A stretch of DNA of 64,000 nucleotides from positions 620,001-684,000 of the forward strand of contig NZ_CP107819.1 of the NCBI RefSeq assembly GCF_036346295.1, given 5' to 3'. Made by a program: the position numbers and the translations under genes. This document shows, piece by piece, positions 7,819 to 15,987 of this stretch (position 1 is its first letter; each line of letters opens with the position of its first letter). Under the pieces are notes generated by a model. The model was given only the letters and a program-made list of their open reading frames with translations, had not been told where the DNA came from and searched no databases. Source of the stretch: Streptomyces sp. NBC_00536. Its GTDB lineage: Bacteria; Actinomycetota; Actinomycetes; Streptomycetales; Streptomycetaceae.

Positions 7819-8856
7819 ATGACCCAGCTCGACCCATTCTCCGTTCCCGATTTCCACCTTCCGTTCGGGAACTCCAAGCATCCGCAGGCGGCCAGGGCGA
7901 ATGCCGAGGCCACGGCCTGGGCCGTGGAGCACGAGTTGGTCAGCGCCGCGGTGGAACAGTTCGCGGGCATCGGCTTCGGCCATCTCGCGGGACGGGTCAG
8001 CGGCGAGGTGCCGTACGAGCGCGTCGTCCTGCTCGCCGAGTGGATGGCCTGGTCCTTCGTCCTGGACGACCAGCACGACCATCTCATCAGGACGGGTGAA
8101 CTGGCGGCCTGGCGGCCCGTCACCGACGCCATCACCGAACACCTGGAGACCGGCCGGAGCGAGGCGGCTGCGGCGCTCGGCAATCCGCTCGTCAACGGAT
8201 TCACCGATCTGTGCGACCGGATCCTCGCCGGGATGTCCGGGGCGACCGCGGCCCGCTACCGCGCCCATGTCCCGCTCATGCTGCACTCGTTGGACCAGGA
8301 GGCCGGAAACCGCCGGACCGGTGGGCACCCGACGGTCCAGGACTACATCCTCATGCGGCGGCACAGTTCCCAGATCCTGCCGATGATGGACATGGTGGAG
8401 GCCGGGCTGGGCCTCGACCTGCCGCAGTCCGTCCACGACCTCCCCGAGTTCCAGACCCTCACCGCCAGCGTCCTGGACGTCATCTCCTGGGGCAACGACG
8501 TCTTCTCCCTGCCGAAGGAACACGCCTGCGGGGACAACAACAACCTCGTCTCCCTCATCTCGGCCCGGGACGGCGTCTCCCTCCCGGCCGCCGTCCAGGT
8601 GGTGGAGGCCCGCATCCAGGCCCGCATCGAGGAGTACCTGGTCGCGGAGCGGCGGCTCTTCCAGGTCATGGACGCGGACGGCGCCACGCCCCCGTCCGTC
8701 CGCACGGCGGTCGAGCGGTACGTGCGCAGCTACGAGGACTGGATGATCGGCGCGGATCTGTGGCAGCGTTACGAGTGCACGCGGTACAGCGACGAACGCT
8801 TCGCGGCCGGGATGGAGTCCGCCTACACCCGCCCCGACCTGGTCAACGTGGCATGA
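7819..8856 (+). CDS. Class I terpene synthase (probable sesquiterpene cyclase)
   Basis: A 345-residue bacterial terpene cyclase of normal length. The metal-binding Asp-rich motif is DDQHD at residues 83-87, and the NSE triad NDVFSLPKE starts at Asn226. The C-terminal WQRYECTRYS supplies the usual Arg-Tyr pair. The enzyme would ionise and cyclise a linear prenyl diphosphate (farnesyl diphosphate most likely) in the cytoplasm. The ATG at 7819 is preceded by a GGGGGGA site. A P450 gene follows at once and may oxidise the hydrocarbon, as in pentalenene- or albaflavenone-type pairs. The N-terminus does not resemble epi-isozizaene synthase as I remember it; the product cannot be named. Confidence 0.93.
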   Translation: MTQLDPFSVPDFHLPFGNSKHPQAARANAEATAWAVEHELVSAAVEQFAGIGFGHLAGRVSGEVPYERVVLLAEWMAWSFVLDDQHDHLIRTGELAAWRPVTDAITEHLETGRSEAAAALGNPLVNGFTDLCDRILAGMSGATAARYRAHVPLMLHSLDQEAGNRRTGGHPTVQDYILMRRHSSQILPMMDMVEAGLGLDLPQSVHDLPEFQTLTASVLDVISWGNDVFSLPKEHACGDNNNLVSLISARDGVSLPAAVQVVEARIQARIEEYLVAERRLFQVMDADGATPPSVRTAVERYVRSYEDWMIGADLWQRYECTRYSDERFAAGMESAYTRPDLVNVA

Positions 8857-8870
8857 CAGGAAGTGGACCC

Positions 8871-10223
8871 ATGGCACAACTCGCGCACCCCGGCTCCGTG
8901 ACCCACGCACCCGTGGTTCCGGGGCGGTTGCCGCTCCTGGGCCACGCGCTCCAGCTGTGGCGGGAGCCGATCGCGTTCCTGGAATCCTTACGGACCCACG
9001 GCGACATCGTCCGCATCGACATCGGCACCTGGCCCGTCCACGTGCTCACCGACCCCGACCACGTGCACGCCGTACTGGTGCAGCAGGCCCAGCAGTTCGG
9101 CCGCGGCCGGATCTTCGACCGGCTCCGCCCGATGTTCGGCAACGGCATCGTCACGACCGACGGCGAGTTCCACCGCAAGCAGCGCCGGATGATGCAACCG
9201 GCCTTCCACCGCAACCACATCGCCGACTACGCCGAGGTGATGTGCCGTCAGGCCGAGGAGATGGCCGGCTCGTGGACCGCGGGCCGTGAGGTCTCGATGG
9301 TCACCGAGGCCCGGCGCTACGCCCTCTCCTCGGTCGCCGAGATGATCTTCTCGGGAGAGATGAGCCGGCCCGCCGTCGCGGAGGTGCACCGCTCGCTCCC
9401 GATCGTCCTGGAGGGCATGCTGGTGCGCGCGGTCATGCCCAAGTTCCTTGACGGGCTGCCCATTCCGTACAACCGGCGCTTCGACGGGGCCGCCGCGCGG
9501 CTGCGCCGGATCATCGACCAGGTCATCGCGCAGTACGGCGACGGGCCGGACGGCCGGGAGGACCTCCTGTCCCTGCTGCTGTCCAGCGTGGACACCGAGA
9601 CGGGCGAGGGGATGAGCCCCGAGCAGGTGCGCGACGAGGTGATCGCCATCATGTTCGCCGGTACGGAGACCTCGGCGACGACCCTGTCCTGGATCTTCCA
9701 CGAGCTGGGCCGCCACCCCGAGGTGGAGGAGCGCCTGCACGCCGAGATCGACGCGGTGGTGGGCGAGCGCCCCGTCCGCCCCGAGGACCTGCCCCGGCTG
9801 ACCTACGCGCACAGCGTCTTCCAGGAGACACTGCGCCTGCACTCGCCCCTGCTCTTCACCCGGCGTGCGCTGGTCCCGCTGACCCTCGGCGGGGTCGCCA
9901 TCCCGCAAGGGGCCGAACTGGCGTACAGCCCGCACGCGTTGCACCGGGACCCGGCGCTCTTCCGCGATCCGGCGCGCTTCGATCCGGACCGCTGGCACGA
10001 GGACTCCGGCGAACGGCCGCGGGCGCACCGCTACCTCCCGTTCGGGGCGGGCCAGCACAAGTGCATCGGCGATTCGTTCGCGGTGGCGGAGATCCTGACG
10101 GCGGTGGCGACCGTGGCGTCCCGGTGGCGCCTGGTCCCCGCCCCGGGCATCACCGTCCGCGAGGTCCCCGCGGGGATCCCGCAGCCCAGCGAACTGCCCA
10201 TGATTCCCACGGCGCGACGCTGA
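8871..10223 (+). CDS. Cytochrome P450, probable terpene oxidase, with a TTA codon
   Basis: A 450-residue P450. The I-helix motif is MFAGTETSATT, the K-helix ExxR is in QETLRLHSP, and the heme loop FGAGQHKCIGDSFA places the cysteine ligand at Cys398. It would hydroxylate the product of the adjacent cyclase using partner ferredoxin and reductase, which are not encoded nearby. The ATG at 8871 has an AGGAAG site; an alternative ATG at 8853 overlaps the cyclase stop as ATGA, so the pair is translationally coupled either way. Leu40 is encoded by TTA (8988-8990), making full translation depend on the bldA tRNA. A hairpin follows the stop. Confidence 0.93.
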   Translation: MAQLAHPGSVTHAPVVPGRLPLLGHALQLWREPIAFLESLRTHGDIVRIDIGTWPVHVLTDPDHVHAVLVQQAQQFGRGRIFDRLRPMFGNGIVTTDGEFHRKQRRMMQPAFHRNHIADYAEVMCRQAEEMAGSWTAGREVSMVTEARRYALSSVAEMIFSGEMSRPAVAEVHRSLPIVLEGMLVRAVMPKFLDGLPIPYNRRFDGAAARLRRIIDQVIAQYGDGPDGREDLLSLLLSSVDTETGEGMSPEQVRDEVIAIMFAGTETSATTLSWIFHELGRHPEVEERLHAEIDAVVGERPVRPEDLPRLTYAHSVFQETLRLHSPLLFTRRALVPLTLGGVAIPQGAELAYSPHALHRDPALFRDPARFDPDRWHEDSGERPRAHRYLPFGAGQHKCIGDSFAVAEILTAVATVASRWRLVPAPGITVREVPAGIPQPSELPMIPTARR

Positions 10224-10226
10224 CGC

Positions 10227-10252
10227 CCGGGCCCGTGCGGCAGCGGGCCCGG
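10227..10252 (+). terminator. Hairpin terminator after the P450 gene
   Basis: Inverted repeat CCGGGCCCG (10227-10235) and CGGGCCCGG (10244-10252) with an eight-base loop, starting four bases after the P450 stop. There is no T-tract, which is common for Streptomyces terminators. Confidence 0.55.
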
Positions 10253-10374
10253 CGGTGGCGGAGGGTACACGGTTGTTCTCGTACGGGTGGCGAGATACCG
10301 CAAGAATGTACTTAAGCAGGAACAACTCACCCCTCGGCCCGTACACTCGGGCGCACGCGCTGGAGGGGGCACGA

Positions 10375-13287
10375 GTGTCACATGTCACGGAACCACGAGG
10401 AGGGGCGCCCAAGCCCCTGCTCGAACGGGAATCCGAAGTCCTGGCGATCCACCGCGCGGTGGACGAACTCTGCGGTTCCCCGGGACCGCTACAGGGTCCG
10501 GCCACCCGCCGCGGAGGCGTACTGACCTTCGCCGGGTCGGCGGGCATAGGCAAGACCACACTGCTGGCGGAGGCCCGCAGACTGGCCGCCGAGCGTTCCT
10601 GCACCGTGCTCTTCGCACGCGGCGGCGAGCAGGAGCGGCAGGTGCCCTTCCACGTGATGCGGCAGCTCATCCAGCCGACGTTCGCCGCCATGAGCGAGGA
10701 CGAACGGCGCGAAGCGCTGGGCAACTGGTACAGCATCGTCGCCCCGGCCCTCGGGCTCACCGCCGCGCCGAAGGGCCCCACGGCACCGGACCCGCAGGGC
10801 GTGCGCGACGGACTGGACTGGGTCGTCACGCACTTGGCGGTGCGCAGCGCCCCCGTCGTCCTGGTCGTCGACGACGCGCACTGGGCGGACGCCGAATCGC
10901 TGGCCTGGCTGACCGCCTTCACGGCCAGGGCGGAGGAGCTGGCCATGCTGATCATGGTGGCCTGCCGACCCGACGAGATCCCCGCCGACGCGGCGGCTTT
11001 ACGCGCCCTCATGGGGCGCCAGGGGTCACGGCCGCACGAGCTGGCGCCCCTCACCACGACCGCGGTGGCGCGCATCGTGCGCGACGCCCTCGGCGAGGAC
11101 GCCGACGACGTGTTCTGCCGCGAGTGCTGGGCGATCACGGGCGGAAACCCCTTCGAGGTCGTCGAGTTGGCCATGAAGGGCCGCGACCGCGGGCTGAAAC
11201 CGCACCAGGACAGCATCCCGCAACTGCGCGACCTGGCTTCCGCCGTCAAGGGCAGCGGCCTCATCGACCGGCTCGAACAGCTCGGGCCGTCCACCACGCG
11301 GCTCGCCTGGGCCGCCGCCGTCCTCGGCACCGCGGTCCCGACCGACATCGTCGGCGGAGTCGCGGCGCTCGGCGAGGCACAGGCCGCCGAGGCGATCGAC
11401 CAGCTGCGCGAGGCCCGCATCCTGACCGTGCTCACCAGCGTGCGGCGCAAGGAGGTGGTGGAGTTCTTCCACCCGCTCATCGCCACCGCCGTATACCGCT
11501 CGATCCCGCCCGGTGTCCGGGTCGCCATGCACGGGATGGCCGCGACGGCCCTGGTCAACGACGGGCACGGCGCCGCTGCCGCCGCCCGGCACCTGCTGGA
11601 GATGCACCCCGACGGCGATCCCTGGGTGGTGCAGCAGCTGCGCCAGGCCGCCCGCGAGAGCTTCTCCGCGGGTGCTCCCGACGCCGCCCGGCGCTATCTG
11701 GCCCGGGCGCTGCGCGAACCTCCCGAGGTGGAGGACCGGGCCGAGGTGCTGTTCGAACTCGGCTCCGCGAACCTCCTGCACGATCCCGCGACCACCATCA
11801 ACCAGCTCAGAGCCGCGCTGGAGGAGCCCCGGACCGAACAGGGCCTGCGCGAGGCGATCACCTACCGGCTGGCGCAGGCGCTCGGCCACACCGGTCAGCT
11901 GGCCGAGGCGGCCGCGCTCCTCGCGGACGAGGCCCGGCGGGCCACCAGCTCACGCACCCGGCTGCGGATGCAGGCCGAGCAGTTCAAGTGGAACTCGGTC
12001 CGGGTCGACGAGGAGAACTCGCCCGCCCGCTCCCGGCTCCTCTCCCAGTTCGCCAAGCGGCTCACCGGCCGCGGCCTGCCCGAGCGGCACATCCTGGGAC
12101 TGCGTGCGTGGGACGCCGTACTGCGCGGCGAACCGGCCGCCACCGCCCTCGGCTACGCCGAACAGGCCCTCGACGGCGGGCTCAGCTGGACCGACCAGGA
12201 CTTCGGGTTCGAGGTGCCCGCCGTCGTGGCGCTCACCCTGATGTACTGCGACCAGCCCGGCCGCGCCGAAGAACTCTTCAACACCGGCATCGTCGAATTC
12301 GAGGCGAAGGGCTGGCGCGGCGCGCACCTGTCCTTCGTCTACACCCTGCTCGGCTACGTCCGCTACCGGCGCGGGCGGCTCGCCGAGGCCGAGGACTTCG
12401 TGCGCCAGGGCCTGCAGATCGCCGACCGCGTCGGCCAGGGCATCCCGGCGCAGTGGTACGCGATCGGCACCCTGATCGAGACGCTGCTGGCCCGGGGGAA
12501 CACCGCCGAGGCCCAGCGGGTCGCCGAGGCCTACAAGCTCGGGGTCGACCCCTTCCCCCGCGCGGTCGTCTACCCCGACCCGCAAGCCGTGTGGGGCAAA
12601 CTCCTGCTGGCCCGGGGCAGGGTCGAGGAAGGGGAGCAGCACCTCGTCTCGGCGGGCAGGCGGCTCGACCTGCGCGGTGCGCGCAACCCGTCGTGGAGTC
12701 CCTGGCAGCTCGACCTGGCCCTGGGGCAGGTGGCCCGCAAGCCCGAGGAGGCCCGGGCCACCGCCGCCGAGGCGCTGGCGCGCGCCCGCGCGTTCGGCAC
12801 CTCCAGCATGATCGGCCACTCGCTGCGGGTGGCCGCGGCGACCACCGTCGACCCGGCGCGGGCGGCCACCCTGCTCCAGGACGCGGTGGACCACCTCGAA
12901 CAGTCCCCCGCGGCCTGCGAACTCGCGCACGCGCTGATCGACCACGGCACGGCCCTGCACACGATCGGCAGCCGCCACCACGCGGCCCAGCAGCTCTACC
13001 GGGGCATGGAGACCGCCGTCGCGTGCGGGGCGGACGGACTCGCGGGGCGGGCCCGCTCCCAGCTCGCGTCGGCCGGACTGCGCCCGCGCCGGCTGCACAC
13101 CTTCGAACAGGACACCCTGACGGTGGCGGAGAGCGCGGCGGCCCGGCAGGCCGCGCTCGGTCTCGACAACACGGCGATCGCCGCGGAGCTGAAGACGGAC
13201 GCGCAGTCCGTCTCCGAGCTGCTCTCCGCGGCGTTCACCAAACTGGGCACCGACCGGCAGGGGCTGCCCCGCGCGCTGGGAGACTGA
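10375..13287 (+). CDS. Large ATP-binding LuxR-like (LAL/MalT-type) regulator, with a TTA codon
   Basis: A 970-residue protein. The N-terminal AAA/NTPase domain has Walker A GSAGIGKTTLL near residue 53 and Walker B VVLVVDDAHWAD near residue 163. A long helical TPR-like region follows. The last 60 residues, LTVAESAAARQAALGLDNTA and on to KLGTDRQGL, align with a LuxR helix-turn-helix but with a degenerate recognition segment (LKTDAQSVSELLSAAFTKLG). LAL proteins are usually pathway activators in secondary metabolism, which fits its place after the terpene/P450 pair. The GTG at 10375 is set by GGAGGG. Leu209 is a TTA codon (10999-11001). Its stop is seven bases from that of the convergent esterase. 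Confidence 0.87.
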   Translation: MSHVTEPRGGAPKPLLERESEVLAIHRAVDELCGSPGPLQGPATRRGGVLTFAGSAGIGKTTLLAEARRLAAERSCTVLFARGGEQERQVPFHVMRQLIQPTFAAMSEDERREALGNWYSIVAPALGLTAAPKGPTAPDPQGVRDGLDWVVTHLAVRSAPVVLVVDDAHWADAESLAWLTAFTARAEELAMLIMVACRPDEIPADAAALRALMGRQGSRPHELAPLTTTAVARIVRDALGEDADDVFCRECWAITGGNPFEVVELAMKGRDRGLKPHQDSIPQLRDLASAVKGSGLIDRLEQLGPSTTRLAWAAAVLGTAVPTDIVGGVAALGEAQAAEAIDQLREARILTVLTSVRRKEVVEFFHPLIATAVYRSIPPGVRVAMHGMAATALVNDGHGAAAAARHLLEMHPDGDPWVVQQLRQAARESFSAGAPDAARRYLARALREPPEVEDRAEVLFELGSANLLHDPATTINQLRAALEEPRTEQGLREAITYRLAQALGHTGQLAEAAALLADEARRATSSRTRLRMQAEQFKWNSVRVDEENSPARSRLLSQFAKRLTGRGLPERHILGLRAWDAVLRGEPAATALGYAEQALDGGLSWTDQDFGFEVPAVVALTLMYCDQPGRAEELFNTGIVEFEAKGWRGAHLSFVYTLLGYVRYRRGRLAEAEDFVRQGLQIADRVGQGIPAQWYAIGTLIETLLARGNTAEAQRVAEAYKLGVDPFPRAVVYPDPQAVWGKLLLARGRVEEGEQHLVSAGRRLDLRGARNPSWSPWQLDLALGQVARKPEEARATAAEALARARAFGTSSMIGHSLRVAAATTVDPARAATLLQDAVDHLEQSPAACELAHALIDHGTALHTIGSRHHAAQQLYRGMETAVACGADGLAGRARSQLASAGLRPRRLHTFEQDTLTVAESAAARQAALGLDNTAIAAELKTDAQSVSELLSAAFTKLGTDRQGLPRALGD

Positions 13288-13293
13288 TCCGCG

Positions 13294-14916
13294 CTACCCC
13301 TGGAGTGGCGGGACCTGTCGGGACCACCAGAACGCGCACTGGTGGTCCGCGGCGAACGCCGGGTCCGGCCGTGTCACGGCCGGGCCGAGCGTCAGCACCG
13401 TACCGGCGGGACCGGTCGCGGGCCACGGGGTCTGTCCCGCCACCACGGGGGCTCCGTAGCGGGCGAAGGCGCCCCAGTACCGCTGCATCCGGGTCCCCAG
13501 CGCGCGCTGGACCTCGGTCAGCGGGCGGTCCCCCATGGTGAAGTCGTACAGGTAGGCCAGCTCGGCGCTGTGCGCGTTCGACTCGTCCAGCCCCGGCACC
13601 TGGGCTCCCGCCAGCGTCGGGGAGTCCGGGTCGTCGAATTCGTAGGCGAAGGTGGGTACCTGACGGGCGAACAGCCGGGCGGTCCTCGCGGTCTCGCAGG
13701 CGAAGGCGGAGTCGGTCATGAGGGCCGACAGCGCCAGGTACGGGGATCCGTGGGCCGCGACCGGGTAGCGGGCCAGGACCTCCGGGCCCGCCGCCCCGTA
13801 GGTGGCCGACACCTGGCGCTCGTACTCCTCCTCCGTGAGCCGGGGCTGGGTCAGGGCGACGAAGAACCGTGCCTCCGAGCGGGTGCTCCCGATCAGGACC
13901 GGGACCTTGTTCCAGGTCCCGGCGGCGATCGCCCCGGCCGGGTCCCGGGGGAGCAGGCCGTCGCCCGATGCCGGGCCCGACGTGGGCAGCGTACGGGCCG
14001 CGTCCACCAGCGCCGCTCCGTCGGCGGCCCGCAGGCATACGGCGACCGCGGCCGGGTCGGCGCAGCCCGCCCGGGCGGCGAAGGCCCGCGCCTCGGACGC
14101 GGCGCGCTCCGCGTCCGGGGTACGGAGCAGGGTGCACGGCCCGCTCTGCAGCACGGCCCGGTGGAACAGTCCCGCCGCGGACGGGGCGGCCAGCAGCCCG
14201 CACACCGAACCGCTGCCCGCCGACTGGCCGGAGACCGTCACATTGCCCGGATTCCCGCCGAAGGAGGCGATGTTGCGCCGGGTCCAGCGCAGCGCCTCGA
14301 TCTGGTCCATCAGGCCGAAGGAGCCGGAGCGTTCGGCCCCTTCCCCGGCCAGCTCGGGAAGTCCCAGGTAACCCAGCTGACCCAGGCGGTAGTTGATGCT
14401 GACGACGACGCTGTTCGTGAGCGCCGCCATCGCGCGTCCGCCGAACTGGGTGCCGGTGCCCTGGCTGTACGCGCCCCCGTGCATCCAGAAGATCACCGGC
14501 AGCCGGTCCCCCGGCCGGGCGTCCCGCGGCCGGTACACGTCGAGGTGGAGGCAGTCCTCGCTCACCGCCAGCGGATCCCGCAGGCCGAACGGCGAGAACT
14601 GCAGACAGGCGGGTCCCTGCCGGTCGGCCTCGCGCACCCCGGACCAGGGGCTCGGCTCCCGGGGCGCGCGCAGCCGGAACTCACCGACCGGTGCGCCGGC
14701 GTAGGGCACGCCGAGGAACTCCTGCGCGCCGTCGTGGGCCCGGCCGCGCAGCGCGCCCTGGGCCACGGCGACCACCGGGCGGTCCGGCCCGCCGGGTGCG
14801 GCGGCGGCCGGGAGTGCCCCGGCGATCAGGGCGGTGAGCGCAAGTACCGTACCGAGTAAGGCTTTTGACGGGATGAGCCGGGCGAACCGGGTGCTCCGGG
14901 TCGTGGTGTGTGGCAT
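13294..14916 (-). CDS. Secreted type-B carboxylesterase, with a TTA codon
   Basis: A 540-residue carboxylesterase/lipase-family enzyme. Residues 1-40 are a signal peptide ending ALPAAAA. The alpha/beta-hydrolase features are YAGAPVGEFRLRAP, DCLHLDVYRP, the oxyanion segment WMHGGAYSQGTG and the nucleophile motif VSGQSAGSGSV. The histidine is expected near DESNAHSAELAYLY. It hydrolyses extracellular esters. It is the last gene of an MFS-SurE-esterase operon. The ATG at 14916 has GGAGAAGGAG upstream. Leu20 in the signal peptide is encoded by TTA (complement of 14857-14859), adding bldA dependence to this gene alone within the operon. A second type-B esterase lies at 19865-21400 but lacks a signal peptide. 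Confidence 0.9.
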   Translation of the reverse strand: MPHTTTRSTRFARLIPSKALLGTVLALTALIAGALPAAAAPGGPDRPVVAVAQGALRGRAHDGAQEFLGVPYAGAPVGEFRLRAPREPSPWSGVREADRQGPACLQFSPFGLRDPLAVSEDCLHLDVYRPRDARPGDRLPVIFWMHGGAYSQGTGTQFGGRAMAALTNSVVVSINYRLGQLGYLGLPELAGEGAERSGSFGLMDQIEALRWTRRNIASFGGNPGNVTVSGQSAGSGSVCGLLAAPSAAGLFHRAVLQSGPCTLLRTPDAERAASEARAFAARAGCADPAAVAVCLRAADGAALVDAARTLPTSGPASGDGLLPRDPAGAIAAGTWNKVPVLIGSTRSEARFFVALTQPRLTEEEYERQVSATYGAAGPEVLARYPVAAHGSPYLALSALMTDSAFACETARTARLFARQVPTFAYEFDDPDSPTLAGAQVPGLDESNAHSAELAYLYDFTMGDRPLTEVQRALGTRMQRYWGAFARYGAPVVAGQTPWPATGPAGTVLTLGPAVTRPDPAFAADHQCAFWWSRQVPPLQG

Positions 14917-15009
14917 CCGTACTCCTTCTCCTTGGTTCGGGGCCGTCCGGGGGCGGGATGGTGTGCGCCCGCCCCAACCCCGGGGCGGGCGGCACTTTGA
15001 CGACAGGCC

Positions 15010-15936
15010 CTACGGGCGCAGCCCGGCCATCAGGGCGCGGGTGACGGCGAAGTCGGCGGGCCCGGTGTTCCAGTCGGCGTTGATCGGGCTGACGGCGATC
15101 TTCCCGGCGCTCACGGCCTCGACGTCGCCGCCCCGGGCCGGGGTCCGCAGGTCCACCTTCACGCCGACCTTCCAGGTGCCGTCGCCCGCGTCGGTGAAGT
15201 CCTCTTTCAGCAGCTGCTGCGGGTCCTGGAAGGTGGCGGCCACCCCGGCGGCGGTGCCCTTGCCGTCGGCACCGACGACGGGGTGGTTGACGTTGAGGCC
15301 GACGCCCGCGGGCAGCAGCGGCCCGGACCCGGCCCGCGCACTCAGCCGGTCGATCAGCTTGACGGCGAAGTCCAGGGTCGGACCCATGGCGTTGACCGTG
15401 GTCACGGGGTCGGGCGCGGTGACGCCGCCGGTGCTCAGGGCGATGGCGGGGACACCGGACTCCAGCCCGGCGACGGCGCCGCCGACCGTACCGGAGTGGG
15501 TGGCGAGGGCGGCCACGTTCGGGCCGAAGTTGGTGCCGGACACCACCAGGTCGGGGGCGTTCCCGTCGAACACCGCGGAGAGCCCGAAGGCCACCGCGTC
15601 GCCGGGAGTCCCGTCCACGGCCCACACCTTGGGCTCCGGGTGGCGCACCGTGACGGACGGGACGTTCGACGTCTTCGTCCCGGCGCCGCTCTGGTTGGTG
15701 AGCGGCGCGACGATGGTGACGTCGTGCCCGGCGGCCGTCAGGCGGGCGAACGCCAGCCGGATGCCGGGCGCATTGTAGCCGTCGTCGTTGGTGAGCAGGA
15801 TCCGCAGCGGGCGCGCGAGACCGGACACCGCTCCGGATGCCGCGCCGTCCTGCGCCGCGGCGGCGGGCACCGTACCGGCGAGGCCGGGTACGCAGAGCAG
15901 CAGGGTGGCCAGGGGCAGAACTCGCTTGCGTTGCAC
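15010..15936 (-). CDS. Exported SurE-like 5'/3'-nucleotidase
   Basis: A 308-residue protein with an N-terminal signal peptide (residues 1-28, ending PAAAAQ). The mature part starts with the SurE metal site ILLTNDDGYNAPGI, followed by IVAPLTNQSGAGTKT and the conserved VVSGTNFGPNV. SurE enzymes are metal-dependent phosphatases acting on nucleoside monophosphates. Classical SurE is cytoplasmic, so the signal peptide marks a secreted subfamily that may scavenge phosphate or nucleosides. The GTG start at 15936 has AAGGAGTG upstream. It lies between the MFS and esterase genes with short gaps, all on the minus strand, so a shared transcript is likely. Confidence 0.88.
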   Translation of the reverse strand: MQRKRVLPLATLLLCVPGLAGTVPAAAAQDGAASGAVSGLARPLRILLTNDDGYNAPGIRLAFARLTAAGHDVTIVAPLTNQSGAGTKTSNVPSVTVRHPEPKVWAVDGTPGDAVAFGLSAVFDGNAPDLVVSGTNFGPNVAALATHSGTVGGAVAGLESGVPAIALSTGGVTAPDPVTTVNAMGPTLDFAVKLIDRLSARAGSGPLLPAGVGLNVNHPVVGADGKGTAAGVAATFQDPQQLLKEDFTDAGDGTWKVGVKVDLRTPARGGDVEAVSAGKIAVSPINADWNTGPADFAVTRALMAGLRP

Positions 15937-15987
15937 GGAGCACTCCTTGGGAGAGGGGAGAGGGGGTGAAGTGAGGGGTGTGCGGGG

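Noticed and set aside
8853..8870. P450 start at the ATG overlapping the terpene synthase stop
   Set aside because: Possible through coupling, but it has no ribosome binding site, while the ATG at 8871 has AGGAAG at good distance. The difference is six residues.
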